Shown here: piece after piece, positions 6,140-13,390 of the stretch | Numbering within the stretch: the stretch's first letter is position 1 | Layout of the letters: each line of letters opens with the position of its first letter | Notes under the pieces: generated by a model | The model's input: only the letters and a program-made list of their open reading frames with translations | The model's database searches: none | Told to the model about the DNA's origin: nothing | Made by a program: the position numbers and the translations under genes | Assembly: GCF_020216685.1 (NCBI RefSeq) | Contig: NZ_JAIWNS010000131.1 | Coordinates: forward strand, 1 to 15,291 | DNA from: Methanospirillum hungatei | GTDB lineage: Archaea > Halobacteriota > Methanomicrobia > Methanomicrobiales > Methanospirillaceae | Direction: 5' to 3' | DNA length: 15,291 nt

Positions 6140-6164
6140 ATCAGATTAATCTGATAATATATGT
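6140..6164 (-). promoter_or_regulatory. hgcCAB promoter: TATA-like box and 16-bp palindrome
   Basis: ATCAGATTAATCTGAT (6140-6155) is a perfect palindrome. On the minus strand it directly follows a TATA-like CATATATTAT (about 6155-6164). Transcription would start about 25 bases downstream of that box, near 6133, about 40 bases before the hgcC ATG. A dimeric repressor on the palindrome would block the start region. Which protein binds (the AbrB-type protein, ArsR or another) is unknown; the arsR/arsC repeats have a different sequence. Confidence 0.55.
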
Positions 6165-6204
6165 AAATCAGAAAATTACGGCCATCAATAGAGGCCCTGT
6201 ATTG

Positions 6205-6354
6205 TCAAAACACGATGCAGGCCACCATAAGTCCTGCCTCATAGACAGGTGGAATAGCGTGAGGATATGATGATGCGATTCGAGCGTATTTTTTTATTTG
6301 AAGAGCAATTTGATGGTTATTTTCCGTTAAAATCGGCACCCATTCATCAGTGAT
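6205..6354 (-). pseudogene. Possible gene remnant, 49 codons without a start
   Basis: On the minus strand a frame is open from a stop at 6357-6355 to the TGA at 6207-6205. It reads as plausible protein, for example YARIASSYPHAIPPVYEAGL, with a hydrophobic end (MVACIVF). There is no ATG except near its end, and no ribosome-binding site. It may be the residue of a longer gene. I do not recognise the family. Confidence 0.25.
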
Positions 6355-6372
6355 TTACTTTTCGATTTTAAC
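6326..6372. repeat. 10-bp inverted repeat before the two-helix membrane protein gene
   Basis: GTTAAAATCG (6326-6335) and CGATTTTAAC (6363-6372) are perfect reverse complements, 27 bases apart. The right arm ends 21 bases before the ATG at 6394 and overlaps the likely TATA position of that gene. It could be an operator or chance AT-rich symmetry. Confidence 0.35.
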
Positions 6373-6393
6373 CCTTTTACGGGCAATATATGA

Positions 6394-6786
6394 ATGGAAG
6401 ATCATCAGTTTCAGGTTTTAGAATATCACCTATTAAAAAAAAAAAGGTTATTTGAACCTGTTAGTACTATACCTACAATACCTCAAACAACACATAAGAG
6501 TAATGGTATGAACTTTAACGATGGAATGGTCGTAATAACTGGGATACTCTGTTTCCTTGCAGGCATCCTGATGGTCCCCATGATCGATGCATATACACTC
6601 TCCCATTTTGGATTCAACCTCCCCATCGCCCTGATCGGAGTAATAGATTTACTTCTTATTATCGCTATCATTTATGTTCACACCAGCATTGTGCTTTATA
6701 ATCAGAAAAGAAAAATAAAAAGTATATCTGAAGGGTTTACTAATATTTTTAAAAAAGAGGAGCCAATCAGGGAAGAGAAGGAATAA
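6394..6786 (+). CDS. Small two-helix membrane protein, unknown function
   Basis: A 130-residue protein with a polar N-terminus (1-43), two hydrophobic helices (about 44-63 and 76-102) and a charged C-terminal tail rich in Lys and Glu. I do not recognise a family. An 11-A homopolymer (6435-6445) lies in the N-terminal part and encodes KKK. Met39 (6508) is an internal alternative start just before the first helix; it would avoid the homopolymer. No ribosome-binding site precedes either ATG clearly, and a leaderless transcript is possible for the first. Its 3' end overlaps the opposing gene by 20 bases. Confidence 0.6.
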   Translation: MEDHQFQVLEYHLLKKKRLFEPVSTIPTIPQTTHKSNGMNFNDGMVVITGILCFLAGILMVPMIDAYTLSHFGFNLPIALIGVIDLLLIIAIIYVHTSIVLYNQKRKIKSISEGFTNIFKKEEPIREEKE

Positions 6787-7237
6787 CCATTCGGTCAAGT
6801 GAGTGAATTGACATCTGATCTCCCCCGGTTATCTCAACTCCCATGTCTGATCGTTTCAGTACTATTCCTGCCATATCTTCAGAACCACAGAGCAGATGTT
6901 GTTCAGGATGGGTCCCCCGCTGTATTGAGCAGTTTATCTCAATATGATCTCCGGCAGACACAACCATGGTTAGTCGTGTACTCCCCGGATGTCCTTTGGG
7001 GAGAACTACCAGGGGAGCATGATACTTCCGGATGAGTTCTAAAAGTATCATCGCCTGTCCAATATCCCCTCCTTCAGGTGCGGAAACCACAACCAGATCT
7101 CCTTCTTCCAGATATTGACAATATTCATCGCCGAAAGTTTCAATAAAAAGATGAAAGGGGGAGAGAACCCTTCCTATTAAGAGAAATGACTGTGAGGCCC
7201 GAATACAGAGATACCCTTCCTGTAAAGGAACATTCAT
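6767..7237 (-). CDS. Conserved-looking protein of unknown function, coupled to a zinc ribbon
   Basis: A 156-residue soluble protein without signal or membrane segments. It alternates strands and helices: GDLVVVSAPEGGDIGQ, then AMILLELIRKY, then APLVVLPKGHPGS and RLTMVVSAGDHIEI. This suggests a small alpha/beta fold. Cysteines and histidines are scattered and form no CxxC pair. I cannot name the family. Its ATG overlaps the stop of the 50-residue zinc-ribbon gene by 4 bases (ATGA), so the two are very likely made together and may act together. Base composition matches its neighbours. Confidence 0.65.
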   Translation of the reverse strand: MNVPLQEGYLCIRASQSFLLIGRVLSPFHLFIETFGDEYCQYLEEGDLVVVSAPEGGDIGQAMILLELIRKYHAPLVVLPKGHPGSTRLTMVVSAGDHIEINCSIQRGTHPEQHLLCGSEDMAGIVLKRSDMGVEITGGDQMSIHSLDRMVIPSLP

Positions 7238-7386
7238 GTTGGAACGCAGTTATCAGAACCACAGGTAGGGCATCTGACATTCTTACCAAGGGAACTAAAA
7301 CTGCCGCCACAGTCTTTACACTTGTAACTCTTTGCTTTCAATCCTTCATCAAATTCGATATCAACAGGGCCGCCTACGGTGCACAT
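7234..7386 (-). CDS. 50-residue zinc-ribbon protein
   Basis: A short gene with strong support. It has an ATG at 7386, AGGTGAT about 8 bases upstream, and a stop that shares ATGA with the next gene. The protein has two CxxC knuckles, C23-K-D-C26 and C39-P-T-C42, spaced as in rubredoxin-like zinc ribbons, plus C2 and C47. Such ribbons bind one Zn(II) and often serve as nucleic-acid or protein contact modules. Its function is unknown; the coupling points to a joint role with the 156-residue protein. Confidence 0.75.
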   Translation of the reverse strand: MCTVGGPVDIEFDEGLKAKSYKCKDCGGSFSSLGKNVRCPTCGSDNCVPT

Positions 7387-7427
7387 TTGTGAATCACCTG
7401 AATATCATATCTTGACATATGTAGCAA

Positions 7428-7437
7428 TAAATTATCC
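7428..7437 (-). promoter_or_regulatory. Candidate TATA box for the zinc-ribbon operon
   Basis: The minus strand reads ATAATTTATT here, roughly 45 bases before the ATG at 7386. That would place the start of transcription near 7405. The 78-base spacer (7387-7464) also serves the divergent membrane-protein gene. Confidence 0.3.
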
Positions 7438-7464
7438 GCTTCTGTTAGATAATGTAAGATTGAC

Positions 7465-7698
7465 ATGAACAGACGAGAGATTCATAAACAGGTTGCATAT
7501 GCCCTCATGGCCTGTACAGGTATCGTGATTATCACCGGTCTTGGAATTACTGAACCTGGTATCATCACCCCGTTGACCTTTGGTCTTTTTGATAAATTCA
7601 TATCATTCCGGATTCACACATTTTTGTGGGGACCGTTTTGCATCCTGTGTATCATCCATATCTGGCTGACCAAAACAACTCATCCAAAAAAGCAGTGA
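7465..7698 (+). CDS. 77-residue two-helix membrane protein, possibly b-heme-binding
   Basis: A small integral membrane protein with helices at about residues 10-28 and 49-68. The second helix has His51 and His65, 14 residues apart, and His7 precedes the first helix. That spacing resembles the heme-ligand histidines in helices of b-type cytochromes and DUF4405-like proteins, but the protein is far shorter than those. The heme idea is inference. No operon partner is obvious; the gene converges on kup with a 19-base gap. Confidence 0.6.
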   Translation: MNRREIHKQVAYALMACTGIVIITGLGITEPGIITPLTFGLFDKFISFRIHTFLWGPFCILCIIHIWLTKTTHPKKQ

Positions 7699-7717
7699 GC
7701 GGAAATGTAAAAGACGA

Positions 7718-9553
7718 TTACAGTTCCACCCGGGTTATTACCCCGTGAACCTTATGGGAAGGTAACCGGTAATATTGGACAAATGATGGACAAAGTCTCT
7801 TAATGGCACTGAATATTTTCCAGATGATATTACGGGTGACAATCTCTTCCATCCCGTAAAAGATTGTCTTCTCTTCTATTCCGGCATCACGGATGATTCG
7901 CATCAGATCAATAATCTGCATGTATCCGTAACTGATGGAGAGATGGGAAAGACCGGGTTCTATTGATTTATCGAAATGCCATGAAAACCCGTATGGCTCA
8001 TCCTTGATATCCAGCGAGATGATGACATTCTCTTCATATATTATCTCATTATTAAACATCGTCCGGGAGATGTATGCCGGTACCTGATCTAGAGACCTGG
8101 CAAAGAACAGGGCTGTTCCCCGGAGGTGTCGGGCTGTTTTATATGCACGGGTGTATTTCTTGATAAACTGATCATGGCCCATCGGTTTCATGGACCGGTA
8201 TAAAGCCCGCTGTCCGGCGGTATAGATGATCACTATGGAGAATGGGATTGCTGCGATTACAAGTGATAAATACCCGCCATGAGTGATCTTGGATACCGTT
8301 GACAGGAAATAGGTGATATCAACCAACGTCACTATGACTGCTATTCCCATATAGAGGTATTTTTGGCGATGCAGGAAGATGGCAATCATAAATGAACCGG
8401 TGATAGACATAGTGCCGGTTACTGCAAGACCATAGGCACTTGCCAGTCGTTCTGAGTATTGGAATATGAGAAGAACGCAGATGACTGCAATACAAAGAAG
8501 CCAGTTTACGGTGTTGATGTAAATCTGGGTCCTGAGCTCATCGGATGTATAATCAACCGGGAGCATGGGAAGAAGATGAGTGGTGATTGCCTGGTAAATA
8601 ATGGAGAAAATGCCACTTATGACCGCCTGTGAAGCGATAATGGTTGCAATAATCATGAGAAGCAGGAATGGAATGTATAGTATTTGTGATAATGAAAATA
8701 CCATCTCAAACAAGGGGTTTATGACATCGGTATTCCTGAGTAAATATGCCGCCTGGCCCAGATATGAGAAAAATACCGCAATAAATACAAACCCCCAGGC
8801 ATATTGAATGGGTTCACGGCCAAGATGGCCCATATCGGCGAATAATGCCTCAGCCCCTGTTGCACACAGGACAATCATGGATAATGAGAAAAAGCCCAGA
8901 AGACCGTTATGGATGAAAAATTCAAGTGCATATATGGGATTTATAGCGAGAAGTATCTCCGGACTGAAAGCGACTGAAATCGCACCAGAGATGAATAATG
9001 TCACAAACCAGATGACCATAACCGGCCCAAAGGCCCGGGAGACACCTTCGGTTCCTCTCTTCTGGAATAAAAATAATCCGAGGGCGATAAGGATTGCAAG
9101 GAAAATCAGCCAGTCCTGGGCAATGAGTTCAAATCCGGGAATCTGCCTGACACCCTCAACCGCGGAGAGTATCGATATCGCCGGAGTAATAACGCATTCT
9201 CCGATCATAAGGGAGATACCAAGGGTTGCAAGGAGAGTAAATACTGCCACTCCTCTCGGCTTCTTTAAAAGCGGGATGAGAATCCCTTTCAGGACAAGAG
9301 TGCCCCCTTCTCCGGTTTCTGAAAGACGCATGGCAAGGAAGGTATACTGAACGGTGACCATGATGATAAGCGTCCAGAAGATCAGGGATACTGCACCCAT
9401 GATATTTTCCGGAGTGGGCGGAAGGAAGAGGAATAAAACTGCAAGAGTGTAAATGGGACTGGTCCCGATATCACCAAATACCAGTCCTGCAGCTTTGATG
9501 ATCGACGTTTTTGATGGGTGTTCCATTGTCTTACTTATAGTTCTTCTACTCAT
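7718..9553 (-). CDS. kup: KUP-family potassium uptake protein
   Basis: A 611-residue K+ transporter, close to the 622 of E. coli Kup. The family signatures are clear: FGDIGTSPIYT (26-36) in the first helix and the TGEGGT loop (80-85), followed by about ten further helices to about residue 450 and a cytoplasmic C-terminal domain of about 150 residues. KUP transporters bring in K+ with protons across the cell membrane, relevant to osmotic and pH balance. Two starts are possible, the ATG at 9553 or Met10 at 9526; neither has a strong ribosome-binding site. The gene is preceded by a T-tract that should end transcription of the upstream symporter, so it is probably transcribed on its own. Confidence 0.93.
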   Translation of the reverse strand: MSRRTISKTMEHPSKTSIIKAAGLVFGDIGTSPIYTLAVLFLFLPPTPENIMGAVSLIFWTLIIMVTVQYTFLAMRLSETGEGGTLVLKGILIPLLKKPRGVAVFTLLATLGISLMIGECVITPAISILSAVEGVRQIPGFELIAQDWLIFLAILIALGLFLFQKRGTEGVSRAFGPVMVIWFVTLFISGAISVAFSPEILLAINPIYALEFFIHNGLLGFFSLSMIVLCATGAEALFADMGHLGREPIQYAWGFVFIAVFFSYLGQAAYLLRNTDVINPLFEMVFSLSQILYIPFLLLMIIATIIASQAVISGIFSIIYQAITTHLLPMLPVDYTSDELRTQIYINTVNWLLCIAVICVLLIFQYSERLASAYGLAVTGTMSITGSFMIAIFLHRQKYLYMGIAVIVTLVDITYFLSTVSKITHGGYLSLVIAAIPFSIVIIYTAGQRALYRSMKPMGHDQFIKKYTRAYKTARHLRGTALFFARSLDQVPAYISRTMFNNEIIYEENVIISLDIKDEPYGFSWHFDKSIEPGLSHLSISYGYMQIIDLMRIIRDAGIEEKTIFYGMEEIVTRNIIWKIFSAIKRLCPSFVQYYRLPSHKVHGVITRVEL

Positions 9554-9593
9554 TCAGTTAATAATTCCCAATGATCGGTATTAGATACCAGGG

Positions 9594-9600
9594 AAAAAAA
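9594..9600 (-). terminator. T7 terminator after the sodium:solute symporter
   Basis: Seven A on the plus strand (seven T on the transcribed minus-strand side), 24 bases past the symporter stop. Fits an oligo-T archaeal terminator separating the symporter from kup. Confidence 0.5.
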
Positions 9601-9623
9601 GTGAACAGTGAATAAGAATCGTT

Positions 9624-11126
9624 TCAGGGACAGCGGATGTACCATCCGGTTTTCGTCTCGTCAAGCACTTTTTCACTGGTTTGTTTCGTACACAGGCTGA
9701 CGATAATCATTGCGATACATGAGATGATTACCGCATAAAAACTGAAATGGAGTGGAAGTTTAGCCACATATTGATAATATGCTCCGAATATTCCCGCAGA
9801 CACAAGACCTGCTGCCATACTGACGATTGCGCCCATCCGGGTAGCCCGGCGCCAGTATAGACCGGCAAGCAGCGGAACAGCAAAGGTTGAAAGCATCACA
9901 CCAATTCCCATCCAGATAAGGAACGCGAGCATCTCCGGGGGGTTTAATGCAATGATCATGGTAACCAGGGCTGAAAGAATGACGACTATCTTACTGATGA
10001 GGAGAACCTGGGTATCAGGGGCATCTGGTCTGATGATCTTCTTATAAATATCCCATGAGAACATGGCACCGATGGTCAGCATAAGCCGGTCAGTAGTTGA
10101 CATGACCGCTGCAAGCACAATGACTGCAAAGATAGACCAGAGAGCAATATGGGGGATAGCATTTTGTATTCCATACAGAATTACAAAATCCTGTGCATTT
10201 GGAACATCCGGGAGTGTGAAGACTCCTTCCTGTACAAGGACGATGCCTGCAAATCCGGCAAATTTCAGTAAAAACATGACGATCCCATAGATAAGGAATC
10301 CAAGAAGTGGAGCCCAGGTAAAAAGCCGGGCGTCTTTTACGGCAAGGATATTATTGATGACATGCGGTGCACAGGCAAGACCAATGATCAATAATACTCC
10401 GAAAGAGACCAGGTATGCAGGAGTAAAGACCATCCCTTCCGCCATCCAGGGCTGTACGAGATCGGGATTTACTGATGCCATGAATTCATTGACATGAGTA
10501 AACCCTCCGGCATAAAAGATTATTATAGGTGCCATGATGACAACGCCGAGGATGAGAATGAATGACTGGATCAGTGCAGCCCAGGCAACAGCATACAGAC
10601 CGCCGATGGTCGTATAAATTGTTACAACAAGGGTTGCGATGATGAGTGCCAACCAGAGTGGAATCTCAAAAAGCCACATAAGAACAATGGCAATTGCAGT
10701 ATACTGTCCGACCAGATAAATGAGCGATACAATTATTCCTGCTACTGCTGACAGCGTCCGAAGAGCGGTCGGACTTTCATACCGATGGGCCAGGTAATCC
10801 TGCACGGTCATGTATCCGGTGTTACGGGTAATAGCATGCAGTTTCACTCCAAAGAAGATGATACAAAAGGCTATCGACAGCGGAACAAAGATCTGTTCCC
10901 AGATAGTCGGCCATCCGAATTTAAACCCAAGCCCGGAGACTCCAAGAAGGGACATTCCGGAACATACCGTTCCGATCATAAGAAGAACAAATACCCAGAA
11001 TCCAAGAGAGCGGCCTGCTACAAGATAATCTTCAGTATTTTTAATCTTCCTGGACGCCCAGCCACCAATCCCAATCATCGCCAGACAATATATTACAACA
11101 ATTCCAATGGTTGCTCCGTCTGCCAT
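9624..11126 (-). CDS. Sodium:solute symporter (SSS family)
   Basis: A 500-residue, about 13-helix transporter of the SSS family. Visible signatures: TEDYLVAGRSLG (31-42) after the first helix, the GGLYAVAWAALIQ segment (175-187), and MSTTDRLM (342-349), where small hydroxyl residues form the Na2 sodium site. It should import a solute with Na+. The substrate cannot be told from sequence; pantothenate, proline and acetate carriers share this fold. The ATG shares its A with the stop of a 34-residue gene (TAATG), which looks like a dedicated accessory subunit. Confidence 0.9.
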   Translation of the reverse strand: MADGATIGIVVIYCLAMIGIGGWASRKIKNTEDYLVAGRSLGFWVFVLLMIGTVCSGMSLLGVSGLGFKFGWPTIWEQIFVPLSIAFCIIFFGVKLHAITRNTGYMTVQDYLAHRYESPTALRTLSAVAGIIVSLIYLVGQYTAIAIVLMWLFEIPLWLALIIATLVVTIYTTIGGLYAVAWAALIQSFILILGVVIMAPIIIFYAGGFTHVNEFMASVNPDLVQPWMAEGMVFTPAYLVSFGVLLIIGLACAPHVINNILAVKDARLFTWAPLLGFLIYGIVMFLLKFAGFAGIVLVQEGVFTLPDVPNAQDFVILYGIQNAIPHIALWSIFAVIVLAAVMSTTDRLMLTIGAMFSWDIYKKIIRPDAPDTQVLLISKIVVILSALVTMIIALNPPEMLAFLIWMGIGVMLSTFAVPLLAGLYWRRATRMGAIVSMAAGLVSAGIFGAYYQYVAKLPLHFSFYAVIISCIAMIIVSLCTKQTSEKVLDETKTGWYIRCP

Positions 11127-11230
11127 TATGCCTCACCTCTGAAATACAAGCCCCAGAGAATGAGAAGAATGGTAAAGAAAACAAAAGCTCCGCCTACAAT
11201 AACAATAGTCTCTGTTGGTAACCCGAACAT
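11126..11230 (-). CDS. 34-residue symporter accessory membrane peptide
   Basis: Short gene directly upstream of the symporter, with the stop TAA and the symporter ATG sharing one base. The peptide has a short polar start, one membrane helix (about residues 8-29, ending in FFTILLILWGLYF) and a charged end (RGEA). Small single-helix proteins of this kind are known next to SSS transporters as accessory subunits. A TATA-like GTTATATG near 11259 would start the mRNA close to the ATG, giving an almost leaderless transcript; AAGGAT abuts the ATG. Confidence 0.65.
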   Translation of the reverse strand: MFGLPTETIVIVGGAFVFFTILLILWGLYFRGEA

Positions 11231-11359
11231 ATCCTTGCATCATTGTGCCATGCTAACATATAACAGGCTCGAATGGTGTCTGCCCCCATTCTCTGATTAA
11301 ACAGAATTGGACCTATATAATTCGACAATCCCTTAAATTATGGGAGACGAGTATATAGG
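11231..11359. promoter_or_regulatory. Divergent promoter region, symporter operon and TPR gene
   Basis: A 129-base spacer. The plus strand has ACCTATATAATTC (11309-11321), a good TATA box about 40-45 bases before the TPR ATG. The minus strand has the TATA-like stretch near 11259 for the symporter operon. No further gene was seen. Confidence 0.45.
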
Positions 11360-12028
11360 ATGAAGATCTTCTATCAAAAAGCGCAGACAAAATTCTTTTT
11401 ATTCTGCATTACTATGGTGCTCCTCTGCATAGTTCCGGCATCAGCCGGGCTTGAAGGACCGGTTATTGATGCACTATCATACTATAACCAGGCAGTTGAT
11501 GCTGCCGCAGAGGGATCCTATGAAGAGGCAATGAACCTGATAGATAAATCACTTCAAATCCAGCCGGATTTTTATCTTGCCCAGATAACAAAGGCAAGTC
11601 TGCTCTCACAGAAAGGTGAATATAAAGAGGCTGAAGATCTGCTGATGCAGGCTGAACAGTCCCATCCGGATAATGCATTCGTACTGGCTGCACAGGCATC
11701 ACTGTTCATCGAAACCGGGCGATATAAGGAGGCCCTGGACGCAGCTGATGCTGCACTGGAAAAAGACCCTTCTCTTGTGGAAGCATGGGTGCTGAAAGGA
11801 ACTGCACATGGGGGCCTTGCACAATATGAAGAAGAAATAAATGCATCTGAGAGAGCCCTTCAGATTGAACCGGCACACCCCCAGGCATTATCCAATCTGA
11901 AATTTGCAACTGAGTCTCTTACGATCCAGAATAAAACCGGTCAAGATGATGCTGAGAGGACTCCTCTGTCAATACCCGTTGTTTTGGCGGGCGCCCTCTT
12001 CGCTTTGGTGTTTCGAGAGAAGATGTAA
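11360..12028 (+). CDS. Exported TPR protein with C-terminal membrane anchor
   Basis: A 222-residue protein with a signal peptide (hydrophobic core about 11-27, cleavage likely after SASAG near 30). Four tetratricopeptide repeats cover about residues 38-173, each with the usual small and aromatic positions (GSYEEA, GEYKEA, GRYKEA, AQYEEE) and an ending such as QPDF, HPDN, KDPS or EPAH. After a polar linker it ends in TPLSIPVVLAGALFALVFREKM, a helix with a basic tail. That tripartite end is like surface-protein anchors of methanogens and could be an archaeosortase-type signal. TPRs bind partner proteins, so a scaffold role at the cell surface is likely. The last 110 bases overlap the opposing methyltransferase gene. 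Confidence 0.82.
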   Translation: MKIFYQKAQTKFFLFCITMVLLCIVPASAGLEGPVIDALSYYNQAVDAAAEGSYEEAMNLIDKSLQIQPDFYLAQITKASLLSQKGEYKEAEDLLMQAEQSHPDNAFVLAAQASLFIETGRYKEALDAADAALEKDPSLVEAWVLKGTAHGGLAQYEEEINASERALQIEPAHPQALSNLKFATESLTIQNKTGQDDAERTPLSIPVVLAGALFALVFREKM

Positions 12029-13271
12029 AAATACTTTTTTCAGATATCTTTTTTGGTTTCTCGTTTTTTCTGTCTAATGAAGCCGGTATTTGAAGTAACC
12101 GTTCCCTGGCACGGTCACAATATTCTGATGAGATATCAAGGCCAATAAAATGGCGGTTGGTTCTTGCTGCAACAGCTGTCGTTGTCCCGGCCCCGTTAAA
12201 GGGATCCAGAATAATATCGCCCTGAAAACTGAATAATTTCAGACACCGTTCAACAAGCTCTTCTGGAAACATAGCCGGATGATTAAAATGTTTCATCCTC
12301 CGTTCAGGTCCGATTGACCATTTTGCGACAACCCATGATTTGAACTCTTCGTCAGAGATATCTGCATCCTCTGACTTTCCGCTCTTTTTTAATGTCCCTT
12401 TACAAAAAATCTCGATAAATTCCCAGGTATATTTCAGGTACGGGCTGCTGGGACTTTTCCAGCTTCCCCATGATGTATATTTACAGTTATAGTTGTTCTT
12501 CTCCCAGAGGATCTCACCTTTCCAGATCATCTTCTGATTCATGAAAAATGATGAGATGAGATGGTGAAGAGGGATATAATCTGAGAACAGAGGTTGGACA
12601 TTTACAATGAAACGTCCCCCGTATTTCAGAACCCTGATACCCTGGGTAAAGACCCGGTAAAGTTTGTCCAGGTATGCCTGCCAATGAGCACTGTCTCCTG
12701 ACGATGAGTATTCAAGACCGAAATTGTACGGAGGAGAGGTGATAATTAGATCGATGCAGTTGTCAGGGAGGCGGGAGAGGATCTCTTCACTATCACCACA
12801 GATGATCTGATCCAGGTATTCATCCGGAAGGGGATGCGTATGGTGAGAGAATGAATTTCCTTCAGCATAGAAAAAAGAGCCCCGCTCATACTCCTTCTCT
12901 TTTCTTCCGGTAACTTTCCGCTCATCAGCATAGCCTGCATATATCCGTTTCCGATACCGGATTCCATAACTCCCGATTGAGAGTATTTTTTCTAATAGTG
13001 CGGAAAAAGGATTGTCTAACCCTGATATATATTGATCATTCAGACCTGCACGCGTTATGAATTCATTGAGAGAATTTTCATATTGGCTGGGATCAAGTTT
13101 CCACAACTGTGCGATAAGCGTCTGATCCCTGACATCGAGTGCGATCTCTTTGCCCGAATATTTTCTATTTAAAGAATGAAGAACTGAGAGCTCTTTTTGC
13201 AAAAGATCACGTGATAGTGGGATCTCAATGAGAACGGGTTTTTGTTTCGGGGTGAGAGAATCCTGCTTCAT
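11919..13271 (-). CDS. DNA methyltransferase, beta class (N4-cytosine/N6-adenine), with AT-hook
   Basis: A 450-residue S-adenosylmethionine-dependent DNA methylase. The catalytic motif IV TSPPYN (178-183) comes before the cofactor motif I DPFNGAGTT (356-364), the order that defines the beta class; a serine or threonine before PPY favours N4-cytosine but does not prove it. FIGLDIS (375-381) matches the next cofactor strand. The N-terminal 145 residues are not recognised and could be a target-recognition or dimer domain. The C-terminus has RRGRPP (424-429), a classic AT-hook that binds the minor groove. No restriction enzyme is adjacent, so it may be an orphan methylase. The 3' end overlaps the TPR gene. 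A TATA-like GGTTATAG lies about 30 bases before the ATG. Confidence 0.87.
   Translation of the reverse strand: MKQDSLTPKQKPVLIEIPLSRDLLQKELSVLHSLNRKYSGKEIALDVRDQTLIAQLWKLDPSQYENSLNEFITRAGLNDQYISGLDNPFSALLEKILSIGSYGIRYRKRIYAGYADERKVTGRKEKEYERGSFFYAEGNSFSHHTHPLPDEYLDQIICGDSEEILSRLPDNCIDLIITSPPYNFGLEYSSSGDSAHWQAYLDKLYRVFTQGIRVLKYGGRFIVNVQPLFSDYIPLHHLISSFFMNQKMIWKGEILWEKNNYNCKYTSWGSWKSPSSPYLKYTWEFIEIFCKGTLKKSGKSEDADISDEEFKSWVVAKWSIGPERRMKHFNHPAMFPEELVERCLKLFSFQGDIILDPFNGAGTTTAVAARTNRHFIGLDISSEYCDRARERLLQIPASLDRKNEKPKKISEKSIFTSSLETPKRRGRPPKQRVLTEESSQHHLDRFYSGS
12035..12054 (+). terminator. Paired T6 tracts after the TPR gene
   Basis: Two runs of six T on the plus strand (12035-12040 and 12049-12054), starting seven bases past the TPR stop. 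They would act as an oligo-T terminator although they lie inside the opposing methyltransferase coding region. Confidence 0.4.
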
Positions 13272-13390
13272 AAAGATATGGCTAAGCTTTCTGTTCTATA
13301 ACCATTTACGAGTACCTGATACAGGCCTTTGGGTAAAATCTGAAATGTTTATAACTATCCATCTCCTGATAATACAACAGGTGAACCAGA
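13272..13390. promoter_or_regulatory. Divergent promoter region, methyltransferase and histidine kinase
   Basis: A 119-base spacer. TTTATAA near 13348-13354 is a TATA candidate for the kinase, with AGGTGA at 13380-13385 as its ribosome-binding site. The TATA-like stretch near 13300 on the minus strand serves the methyltransferase. No other gene was seen. Confidence 0.45.

Noticed and set aside
8808..9350. 180-codon plus-strand frame inside kup
   Set aside because: It is antisense to a clear KUP membrane protein, low in hydrophobic pattern, and has no family signature.
10785..11300. 171-codon plus-strand frame across the symporter start
   Set aside because: It is antisense to the symporter and its accessory peptide, and its composition is typical of a shadow frame.
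11280..11310. Imperfect inverted repeat ATTCT...AGAAT in the symporter/TPR spacer
   Set aside because: The arms are short and AT-rich, as expected by chance in such a spacer.
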